A stretch of 11,910 nucleotides of DNA from Acidobacteriota bacterium (lineage in GTDB: Bacteria; Acidobacteriota; Terriglobia; Terriglobales; Acidobacteriaceae): contig QIAR01000255.1 in NCBI GenBank assembly GCA_003225595.1, positions 1,013 through 12,922 of the forward strand, written 5' to 3'. Position 1 is the first letter of the stretch. Each line of letters starts with the position of its first letter. Positions 5,829 to 11,910 of this stretch are shown here, in pieces. The notes under the pieces were generated by a model. That model searched no databases, was not told the DNA's origin, and saw only the letters and a list, made by a program, of their open reading frames with translations. The position numbers were made by a program, and so were the translations under genes.

Positions 5829-6764
5829 ATGCGCCACAAAACCTCTCTACAGCTTGCTCTTCCTGCCACCTCAGCTAACTTGGGGCCGGCCTTTGACGCA
5901 GCAGCCCTGGCGCTGAAGCTCTATCTCAAAGTTCGCGCCACTCCCGCGGCGGAATTCTCAATTGTGGCGCACGGCCGTGATGCGCAACTCTGTGCTCAGC
6001 TCGAAAACCACCTGATTCTTAATACCTACCGCGAGGTTCTGCAATCAGAATGCGAGGAGATCACGCCGCTGGCGCTCCGCATCACCAATGAAATCCCGAT
6101 CGGCAAAGGATGCGGTTCGTCGGCGGCCGCTCGCCTCGCCGGCATTGCGCTCGCTGTCCATTTCAGCGGGCTGCCGTGGACTGATAGCCGAATCGTAGGC
6201 GAAGCCTCCCGCCGTGAGCACCATCCCGACAACGCTGCTGCCTGCTGGGTGGGCGGTCTTGCTTTGGCGCGCATGGCTTGCGAGAACCAAGCACAGGTGG
6301 TGCGGGTGAAACCCAAAGGGAAATGGCCGCTGATGGTTGCCATTCCTGGAGAAACTCTGTCCACGGAGGAGGCACGACAGGTCTTGCCGGCTAAATACTC
6401 ACGCGCCGATGCGGTCGCGAATGTGCAGAATTCAATGCTCCTCCTGGCTGCATTCATTGAAGCTCGGCATGACCTGCTCGCCGCTGCCTTAAATGATCGG
6501 TTCCACCAGCCTTATCGGGCTTCTTTGTGCCCACTTCTGCCGGCGTTGACGAAGCTGGTCGGAAGCCGAGGAATTCTGGGAGTTGCCCTGAGCGGCGCTG
6601 GCCCCTCAGTTCTGATTTTTCTGGATCCGAAAGTTTCTCCAAGCAAAGTGCGGCAAGCAATCCGCTCTCATCTCAGAACGCGTCACCTATCAGCCGAGTT
6701 GCTGGAGAGCGCGATTACCCACCAAGGAGCGCGCGATGCACGGGACTGGAACCGTAAGCGATAG
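5829..6764 (+). CDS. thrB: Homoserine kinase
   Basis: 311 aa GHMP-family kinase (family length ~300-320) that phosphorylates L-homoserine with ATP to O-phospho-L-homoserine, the substrate of the neighbouring thrC product. Visible motifs: N-terminal LPATSANLGPAFD (11-23); the GHMP phosphate loop PIGKGCGSSAAARLAG (90-105); HHPDNAAACWVGGL (131-144), the homoserine-binding HxDN segment; and the C-terminal GVALSGAGPSVLIF (251-264). P-loop C95 replaces the usual leucine. Start ATG 5829 matches the family start, but AGGA abuts it directly, so the ribosome binding site is poor. Cytosolic. Homoserine dehydrogenase and aspartokinase are not in the window. Confidence 0.93.
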   Translation: MRHKTSLQLALPATSANLGPAFDAAALALKLYLKVRATPAAEFSIVAHGRDAQLCAQLENHLILNTYREVLQSECEEITPLALRITNEIPIGKGCGSSAAARLAGIALAVHFSGLPWTDSRIVGEASRREHHPDNAAACWVGGLALARMACENQAQVVRVKPKGKWPLMVAIPGETLSTEEARQVLPAKYSRADAVANVQNSMLLLAAFIEARHDLLAAALNDRFHQPYRASLCPLLPALTKLVGSRGILGVALSGAGPSVLIFLDPKVSPSKVRQAIRSHLRTRHLSAELLESAITHQGARDARDWNRKR

Positions 6765-6787
6765 CCTTAAACGGCAGTTCGCCTGAG

Positions 6788-7021
6788 TCAATCGGTTTGA
6801 CCCGGAATTGAAGGGGGATAATTTCGCCGCCCACTACTTCGCCGCGATGCGCTCATAACATTGAAGAGATGTCTTTGAAAGCTCACGCCAGGATCTCTGG
6901 CGACTCGATCTGGATAAGAATTCACCGCCATCATGAAATCTTGGACTTCACGCCGGAAATCACTTTTGTCAGGAGAATGTGCGAGGGTCGACGAGCGCGC
7001 ACGGCTTTTGCTGGTTTTCAT
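6788..7021 (-). CDS. Small conserved-type protein with SYPDR-like core, function unknown
   Basis: 77 aa from ATG 7021, preceded by a strong GGAGGAG. A basic N-terminus (KTSKSRARSS) leads to an amphipathic core DFRREVQDFMMAVNSYPDRVARDPGVSFQRHLFNVM and a basic tail RRSSGRRNYP. I recall short unnamed Acidobacteriota proteins with a similar REVxxFMxALxSYPxRFAxxPxVSFxxHL core, so it is probably a conserved hypothetical family (recollection, not searched). No membrane segment or signal. It converges on thrB, ending 23 nt from that stop, and is separated from the DinB operon by ~255 nt, so it is likely independently transcribed. Confidence 0.7.
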   Translation of the reverse strand: MKTSKSRARSSTLAHSPDKSDFRREVQDFMMAVNSYPDRVARDPGVSFQRHLFNVMSASRRSSGRRNYPPSIPGQTD

Positions 7022-7024
7022 CTA

Positions 7025-7031
7025 CTCCTCC
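7025..7031 (-). promoter_or_regulatory. Strong Shine-Dalgarno GGAGGAG for the 77-aa gene
   Basis: The core GGAGG (7031-7027) is 5 nt before ATG 7021. It is the strongest ribosome binding site in the window and the main argument that this small frame is translated. Confidence 0.7.
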
Positions 7032-7200
7032 CACCTTCGCCAGCTCGCCCCCAGCAGTGGCAAAATGACGGACCAGCCGCGTTCTGGAGATGGAGCCTAC
7101 CAATTGCTGTCCGGCAGCTTTTTCTCAGGAACGGTCATGCAAGGTACTCTCCAACCCACAGTCTGTAAATAGCACTAATAGGCTACTTTCGAACCCCTGG

Positions 7201-7220
7201 CGCCGGACGTCAGACCGGCG
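7201..7220. repeat. GC hairpin downstream of the DinB gene
   Basis: CGCCGG (7201-7206) pairs with CCGGCG (7215-7220) around 8 nt. It lies 57 nt past the end of the minus-strand operon and could contribute to its termination, but no T-run follows. The remaining 7022-7276 spacer shows no gene or RNA that I can support. Confidence 0.35.
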
Positions 7221-7276
7221 AGATGGCCACGGCTTGGCGGGCCGCCACCCAACCGTACATACCTGTAATCTCTCCG

Positions 7277-7849
7277 TCACCTGCGGCTTGCGGGCGGAAT
7301 GATTCCGTTCATACGAAGATATTCCACCATTTGACCATAGTGGTCGAAACAGTGCCCCACCGTCAGGGTCGCCATACCCAGACGCGTGACCGTCCCCTCG
7401 CCGAAAGGACTCTTCATCGGTTCAACCACGTTCTTGTCATCGATGGTCGCGACTGCCTTATGCACATAGGCAAAGGAATCGTTCAGATATTTTAGGATTT
7501 CAGCTTTGCTCTTCACCGAATCGGGTCCATTCTCGTCTTTTCCGACTTCCGTCGGGGGTTTTTCGCCCAGGATCGCGGCGCTGAATTCGTAATTGGACGC
7601 CGCCACGTGCTTTACTTGCTGAGCGAATGTGCGCACGCCTTTGAATTCGCCGCTGGTGGGTGCAAAGGAGTATTTGTCCTCCGGCATCGCTTCTGCGGCT
7701 GGTACGAACTCTTGTTCAACATTCTTGACGGCACGGTCCAGAACTTGCTGAATAGTGCGCCGTTCGGTGGTAGGTTTGGCAGCCGCTTGCCCGAGTGCAA
7801 GTCCGCTATAGGCCAGCAATATCAGAGGAGCAAAACACATTTTTTTCAC
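7277..7849 (-). CDS. Exported DinB-family putative metal-dependent protein
   Basis: 190 aa from GTG 7849, chosen because AAGGAG lies 6 nt upstream and this start gives a clean signal peptide: KK, a hydrophobic core (CFAPLILLAYSGLAL), then GQAAA with likely cleavage near residue 20-23. The mature part is a DinB four-helix bundle with the usual three-histidine metal site: H81 (QVKHVA), H166 and H170 (GHCFDHYGQMVEYLR). DinB proteins include metal-dependent thiol S-transferases and many of unknown activity; an exported form is common in Acidobacteriota (recollection). It lies 34 nt after the MFS gene and is last in the minus-strand run. Substrate unknown. Confidence 0.85.
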   Translation of the reverse strand: MKKMCFAPLILLAYSGLALGQAAAKPTTERRTIQQVLDRAVKNVEQEFVPAAEAMPEDKYSFAPTSGEFKGVRTFAQQVKHVAASNYEFSAAILGEKPPTEVGKDENGPDSVKSKAEILKYLNDSFAYVHKAVATIDDKNVVEPMKSPFGEGTVTRLGMATLTVGHCFDHYGQMVEYLRMNGIIPPASRR

Positions 7850-7855
7850 GTAGTT

Positions 7856-7861
7856 CTCCTT
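7856..7861 (-). promoter_or_regulatory. Shine-Dalgarno AAGGAG fixing the DinB start
   Basis: AAGGAG is 6 nt upstream of GTG 7849 and lies inside the longer frame that starts upstream. It therefore supports the shorter protein, which begins with a signal peptide. Confidence 0.7.
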
Positions 7862-7883
7862 CGATAACAACAATTACTCACAG

Positions 7884-9155
7884 TCAGTCGCGAACCACTG
7901 AGGGCGCCAGGTCCAGTTGCTGCGCCGTTAACCGATGTCGCCGTATGGTGGAAAGTCCCAGCACCAGGGAGAACGAGGCGAACATCAATGCGGCGGGAAC
8001 TCCAACCCAAGTGGCCACCGCTCCCCAGAGCGCGCTGCCCAGCGCCATGCCTCCCTGCAGGACCAGCAGGTACATGGAAAGTGCCCGGGCGCGAAGCCAG
8101 GACGGAGACATCGTTTGCGCCGCCACGTTTAGGCAGGCAAGTATACCGATCCACGCGGTTCCAGCCGCAAAGAACACGGCACACAATGCGCCAAACATCT
8201 GGACACGCCCCGCTGCGAACGTCATGCCCGCGAACAGCAGAATCGCAAAGGCAACCAGACCATCGACCGAGAGTTTCTCTCTTAATCGTGGAAGAACTGC
8301 TGCTCCGGCCAGAGCTCCTAGTCCGAAGCTTGTCAGCAGCAACCCGTACCCGGTCGCTCCGTGGGGACGGGCAATGATAGGCAATAGAGCGAGTACTGAC
8401 GTCGCGGCAAAGCTGAAAGCCCCCGTCCGGATCAGCACGGATTTCACCAGCGGCGCGCCACGCACATAGTGGATACCCGTCCACATGGCTTCCAAAACCC
8501 GCCCGGTTTTCACTTCTTCGAGGTGCGGCCTCTTCCAGTGATACAGAAAAAAGATCACGCCGAAAAAAGATGCCGCATTCAGTAGGAAGGCCAGTCCCGA
8601 ACCGGCCACTGCAACCACCGCTCCGCCCAGTGCAGGGCCCACCGCGCGGGCCACGTTGAACCCGGCGGAATTCAGGGCCACTGCCGAGGTGTGCTGGTCG
8701 GCCGAAACAATCTCCGGAGTAATGGCCTGCCAAGCGGGATCATTCATCACCGCGCCCAACCCAAGCAGGAAGGTGAATAACAAAAGCGTCCACGGACCCA
8801 CGTAACTGCGCAAGGTCAAGATGCCCAGTGTGCCCGCAGCCAGCACCATCCAGCCCTGCGTGATCAGCAGAAGCCGGCGGCGATCCATCATGTCTGCCAA
8901 TGCGCCTGCCGGCAAAATCACCAGGAACACGGGAAGCGTTGCCGCCGCCTGCACCAGGCTGACCATGAGCGGCGACATCGTGAGTTGAGTCATCAGCCAG
9001 CCCGCACCCACGTTCTGCATCCAGGTTCCGGTATAGGAAATGACGGCGGCGATCCAAAGAGAGCGGAACAAAGGCTCGCGCAAAGGCGCCCAGGCAGACC
9101 CGTTCCGCTTGGCGGGTATGCTTTCCGGGATCGGCACATTGACCGATTCAGCCAT
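7884..9155 (-). CDS. MFS exporter (MFS_3 / EntS-like)
   Basis: 423 aa from ATG 9155. An in-frame upstream extension would overlap the permease gene and is not hydrophobic, so it is dropped. About 11-12 hydrophobic segments are visible. The loop 2-3 signature GALADMMDRRRLLL (~residues 84-97) is the major facilitator motif A, and the early SYTGTWMQNVGAGWLMTQLT is typical of the MFS_3 group, which includes the enterobactin exporter EntS and other proton-driven efflux proteins of the inner membrane. Substrate unknown. The start is 2 nt after the permease stop (TAA-CA-ATG), so translation is probably coupled; no strong ribosome binding site of its own is visible. Confidence 0.9.
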   Translation of the reverse strand: MAESVNVPIPESIPAKRNGSAWAPLREPLFRSLWIAAVISYTGTWMQNVGAGWLMTQLTMSPLMVSLVQAAATLPVFLVILPAGALADMMDRRRLLLITQGWMVLAAGTLGILTLRSYVGPWTLLLFTFLLGLGAVMNDPAWQAITPEIVSADQHTSAVALNSAGFNVARAVGPALGGAVVAVAGSGLAFLLNAASFFGVIFFLYHWKRPHLEEVKTGRVLEAMWTGIHYVRGAPLVKSVLIRTGAFSFAATSVLALLPIIARPHGATGYGLLLTSFGLGALAGAAVLPRLREKLSVDGLVAFAILLFAGMTFAAGRVQMFGALCAVFFAAGTAWIGILACLNVAAQTMSPSWLRARALSMYLLVLQGGMALGSALWGAVATWVGVPAALMFASFSLVLGLSTIRRHRLTAQQLDLAPSVVRD

Positions 9156-9157
9156 TG

Positions 9158-10654
9158 TTAATTGCTCGAAGCACCTTGCAATACAGCGGGTACGCTCTCT
9201 CCGAACGGCCACTCCCCGCTTCGCCATGCGCGGATCAGGTAAATGATCAACCCAGCGATCAGGATCACCGCAGCGTAACGGATTTCCTTGAGAAAATTTT
9301 TGCGAGAGATAAGTATGAAAATGAATCCGAAACTAGCGATCAGAGCTGGCAGCGGATACAGCCACATGCGAAAGGGGCGCGGCAACTCCGGCCGTCGAAT
9401 CCTGAGCACAATTACTCCGATCGCCTGAATCAGGAACTGCAGCATGATGCGAATCACTACCAGTGCCGCAATCACATCCGCCAAACGCAGGAAACAGAAC
9501 ACCGCCGCCACTCCGCCCAGAGCCAGCAGGGAGACATAAGGAAAACGATGTCGCGGGTGGACCCGCGCAAACTGCCGAAAAAAATTCCCATCGAGAGCGG
9601 CCGCATACGGCACTCGGGAGTATCCCAGCATGAGCGAGAAGACGGAAGCGAAAGCTGCCCACATGATCAGGCCGGTTACCACCCGCGCCGCCCACAGACC
9701 ATAAATCCTCTGCATGAATACCGAGACCACATACAGACCGCTGTTCGATTGCCCGCTGTGAACCATGTCTTGCCAAGGCACCACGGCCAGGATGCTGATG
9801 TTCATCAGAATATATAGACCGGCGACGAGCAGAATGGAAAGCAGCAGTGCGCGGGGAATCGTCTTGCCCGGCTCCTTAATCTCGTCCCCTAGGAAGCAGA
9901 CGTTGTAATAGCCCCAGTAATCGTAGGCCGCGATCAGCATCGCCCCGCCCAGGCCATTGAAGAAGTTTCGGGAGAGGGTGAACGCGCCCGGCGGAAAAGC
10001 GAACGCCTGGGCCGAGTTGAAGTGGGTCAATCCCGCGAAGATGATCCACCCAATCGTCCCCATGACACCAATCCAGAGCAGTTTGGAAAGCCAGCCAATG
10101 CTAGTGATTCGGCGGTACAAAAGCAGCACGGCAAAAATGCACACGACAATGGCGACGAAGGTACCTGGTGTCACCAGCCAACTAACCTGCAAAGATCCCA
10201 GCAAAGGGAGCCGCATACTCGCGTTATGCCCAGCGTAGATGTGCTCCAAACCAGGCCAGAAATAAGCTGCATACTGCGAAAGACCGATGCATCCCGAGGC
10301 GATGGAAAGTGGCGCACTGAATGAAAGCTGCCAGATAAATAGAAACGAAATCAGCCGGCCCAAACTCCTGGGCCCGTAAATTTCTTTTAGATAGCGGTAC
10401 GACCCACCGGAGCCGGGCATGGCCGCTCCCAATTCTGCCCAGACCAGCCCGTCACACATGGCAAACAGCGCGCCCAGAATCCAGCCCAGCATGGCCTGTG
10501 GGCCGCCCATCGCGCTCACAATGAGCGGCATGGTGATGAACGGACCCACGCCGATCATGTCGATCATGTTCAACGCAGTGGCACCACTCAGTCCCACTCC
10601 GCGAATGAGTTGCGGTGTAGTTTGATCGCCCGCGCTTTGGGTTGAAGGCTGCAT
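9158..10654 (-). CDS. APC-superfamily amino acid permease
   Basis: 498 aa from ATG 10654; a TTG 27 nt upstream would add nine residues without a better ribosome binding site. About 12 membrane segments. The first bears the APC substrate-binding signature (GLSGATALNMIDMIGVGPFI), followed by LVWAELGAAMPGSGGSYRYL, the classic TM2-TM3 region of amino acid/polyamine permeases (AA_permease_2 type). FLGDEIKEPGKTIPRA is the conserved loop after TM6-7. Inner-membrane secondary transporter; the amino acid is unknown. It lies 73 nt after the PIG-L-type gene across a heptamer repeat, and its stop is 2 nt before the MFS start. Confidence 0.9.
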   Translation of the reverse strand: MQPSTQSAGDQTTPQLIRGVGLSGATALNMIDMIGVGPFITMPLIVSAMGGPQAMLGWILGALFAMCDGLVWAELGAAMPGSGGSYRYLKEIYGPRSLGRLISFLFIWQLSFSAPLSIASGCIGLSQYAAYFWPGLEHIYAGHNASMRLPLLGSLQVSWLVTPGTFVAIVVCIFAVLLLYRRITSIGWLSKLLWIGVMGTIGWIIFAGLTHFNSAQAFAFPPGAFTLSRNFFNGLGGAMLIAAYDYWGYYNVCFLGDEIKEPGKTIPRALLLSILLVAGLYILMNISILAVVPWQDMVHSGQSNSGLYVVSVFMQRIYGLWAARVVTGLIMWAAFASVFSLMLGYSRVPYAAALDGNFFRQFARVHPRHRFPYVSLLALGGVAAVFCFLRLADVIAALVVIRIMLQFLIQAIGVIVLRIRRPELPRPFRMWLYPLPALIASFGFIFILISRKNFLKEIRYAAVILIAGLIIYLIRAWRSGEWPFGESVPAVLQGASSN

Positions 10655-10685
10655 CGCAGCAATACAGAAACGAACGGCCAACGAA

Positions 10686-10734
10686 CTAACGACTAACGGC
10701 TAACGGCTAACGGCTAACGGCTAACGGCTAAGGA
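10686..10734. repeat. Heptamer tandem repeat, 7 units of CTAACGG
   Basis: One CTAACGA, five perfect CTAACGG and one CTAAGGA in uninterrupted register. On the transcribed strand it reads (TTAGCCG)n. It fills most of the spacer before the permease gene, and the last unit contains the TAG stop of the upstream gene. No CRISPR spacers: units are contiguous. Confidence 0.9.
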
Positions 10735-11910
10735 CTGCCTTTCTCATGTCCCGCACTCAGCATATTCACATACAACCGAACCGCGCCCGGTACTCCGGCC
10801 GGCAACTGCCGGAAGAACGCGTACCCGGTGTAGATGTACGTCCCTTTACCGTACTGCGCCCGCAGCAGCCCACCCTTCTGCGCCTGTTCTCCCGGATCAT
10901 GCGATGAAAGCAGCGGCTTGAAGTTGTTGTCCCACTGATCCATGAAATAAAGGCCGCGCTCCTGCACCCAGCCATCGAAATCTCGTTGCGTAATCTGGTT
11001 GGGAAAATGAAACACGCTATCGTCCGCCACCAGAATTTCTACCGGCGCTTCTTCCACTGAAACGCGTGCGCGGCTGAGTTGCGCCGGGAACGGAGTAAAA
11101 CCACCTTTGTTGAAGTCGCCCACACCCGTGTTGTACTGCACGATCAACGTGCCTCCCGAAGAGACAAAATCAAGCAGGCGCTTGTTATTGGCAGCGACCT
11201 CTTTATGTGTGTCGTACGCCCGGATTCCCAACACGATCGTTCCGTACCGGCTCAAATCCTCGCTGGTTAGCTTTTCCGCGGGAATCAGCGTGACGTCCAT
11301 CCCCAGCTGCTTAAGCACGGTGGGAATGTCATCGCCAGCCCCCATGATGTAGCCGACCTTTAAACCTGGCGGAATCCTCACATCCACAATGCTTATTCGC
11401 TGAATGGCCGGCTGGTAGTAATAGAAGGTGTCGAGGTCCTCGCGCGTGACCACGCTGTAACCCTCGGTGAACCGCGCACCGCCTGACTCAAGGGCGGCCC
11501 GAATTTGCGCCCGTCCTTCCCTCAAGCCTGAGGGTAAAACCTTGAACTCGAAGTCCCGCTTCTCACCACGATGGCTGAATTCCGACGGGAGCTCCGACGG
11601 TTCAACAAACCACCCTTGCGGTGGCTCCAGCCGCAGAGTTTCTTTCGCAGGCGCATTCAGGTTGTAGCTCACGCCCACAGTCACATGAGTGCTGGAATTG
11701 CCTGCGACCGGAATCACCTGCGTACCCGGCTCTAGCATGACGGAAAAAGCCGGCGTCACCGCCAGCGTCGGGCTGCGCTCGCGCCCAGCATCATCAACAA
11801 ACGGCACAGCCACTGGAACCGAAATACGGCCGCTCTCGCCGCCGCCGCCACGCTTCATCTCGTGCCCAAAAAGATTCAAGCCTGATTCTTTCGCGGCTAT
11901 GAAGTACTTG
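10728..11910 (-). CDS. C-terminal part of PIG-L-type deacetylase-associated protein with ThuA/GATase-like domain (5' end cut)
   Basis: The frame enters at the right edge (KYFIAAKESGLN...), so the N-terminus is missing; 393 codons are visible. Residues ~45-165 look like an Ig-like/NEW3-type beta domain (VTVGVSYNLNAPAKETLRLE, PPQGWFVEPSELPSEF). Residues ~180-393 look like a class I glutamine amidotransferase/ThuA-like fold: KVGYIMGAGDDIPTVLKQLG, IVLGIRAYDTHKEVAANNKR, GGTLIVQYNTG and KGTYIYTGYAFFRQLP. I recall this arrangement as the tail of long exported PIG-L (LmbE) deacetylases in Acidobacteriota; the deacetylase domain itself is outside the window, so the name is an inference. First gene of the visible minus-strand run; its stop lies in the heptamer repeat. 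Confidence 0.65.
   Translation of the reverse strand, partial: KYFIAAKESGLNLFGHEMKRGGGGESGRISVPVAVPFVDDAGRERSPTLAVTPAFSVMLEPGTQVIPVAGNSSTHVTVGVSYNLNAPAKETLRLEPPQGWFVEPSELPSEFSHRGEKRDFEFKVLPSGLREGRAQIRAALESGGARFTEGYSVVTREDLDTFYYYQPAIQRISIVDVRIPPGLKVGYIMGAGDDIPTVLKQLGMDVTLIPAEKLTSEDLSRYGTIVLGIRAYDTHKEVAANNKRLLDFVSSGGTLIVQYNTGVGDFNKGGFTPFPAQLSRARVSVEEAPVEILVADDSVFHFPNQITQRDFDGWVQERGLYFMDQWDNNFKPLLSSHDPGEQAQKGGLLRAQYGKGTYIYTGYAFFRQLPAGVPGAVRLYVNMLSAGHEKGSP

Noticed and set aside
6787..6801. Terminator hairpin between thrB and the 77-aa gene
   Set aside because: GTCAA/TTGAC is only 5 bp, AT-containing, overlaps the stop codon of the minus gene and has no T-run.
7065..7172. Plus-strand 35-codon frame ending at the TAG near 7172
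   Set aside because: No ribosome binding site before ATG 7065, no recognisable composition, and several overlapping frames of similar length exist there.
7173..7200. tRNA-like TTCGAA T-loop on the minus strand
   Set aside because: Flanking bases do not form a five-pair T stem and no acceptor or anticodon arm can be drawn.
7846..8733. 295-codon minus-strand frame
   Set aside because: Another frame of the MFS gene; its glycine/arginine-rich product lacks membrane segments while the overlapping frame is a clear transporter.
10686..10734. Possible CRISPR array
   Set aside because: Units are 7 nt and contiguous, with no spacers; it is a simple tandem repeat.

Overview
The window reads as a chromosomal segment of a moderately GC-rich bacterium. 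I suggest Acidobacteriota (Terriglobia, Koribacter/Sulfotelmatobacter-like). The basis is the recognisable style of its intergenic mosaic repeats, the long PIG-L-type protein tail, a secreted DinB-like protein and a small protein with a SYPDR-type core. This is inference from memory, not a database match.

Region 1 (1-2698) is the most interesting part and looks like an accessory nucleotide-metabolism cassette. Leftward lies a RibD/dCMP-deaminase-like cytidine-deaminase-fold domain fused to a degenerate MazG-like (all-alpha NTP pyrophosphohydrolase) domain, cut by the window edge. Divergent from it are a small uncharacterised helical protein and two tandem thymidylate-kinase-like proteins only 3 nt apart. 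The first kinase-like protein has lost the Walker A lysine (GLDCSGST) and the usual DR aspartate. The second keeps both (GADGVGKT, DRFWWS). A deaminase, a MazG fold and paired TMKs together suggest nucleotide-centred phage defence or nucleotide surveillance.

Region 2 (2699-3808) is about 1.1 kb of mostly non-coding DNA. It holds several families of short palindromic repeats, a perfect 16-bp parS-like ParB site (3186-3201), a strong GC hairpin, a 45-codon membrane microprotein gene on the minus strand, a possible gene remnant, and a long imperfect inverted repeat with an internal 24/25-bp tandem duplication.

Region 3 (3809-6764, plus strand) is ordinary metabolism: a small cupin, threonine synthase (thrC) and homoserine kinase (thrB), the last two being the final steps of threonine synthesis.

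Region 4 (6788-11910, minus strand) starts at its downstream end with a 77-codon conserved-looking small protein that has its own strong ribosome binding site. A tightly packed four-gene run follows, in transcription order: the C-terminal part of a PIG-L-type/ThuA-like-fold protein, an APC amino acid permease, an MFS exporter whose start lies 2 nt after the permease stop, and an exported DinB-family protein. A seven-unit heptamer tandem repeat fills most of the spacer between the first two genes and contains the stop codon of the first.
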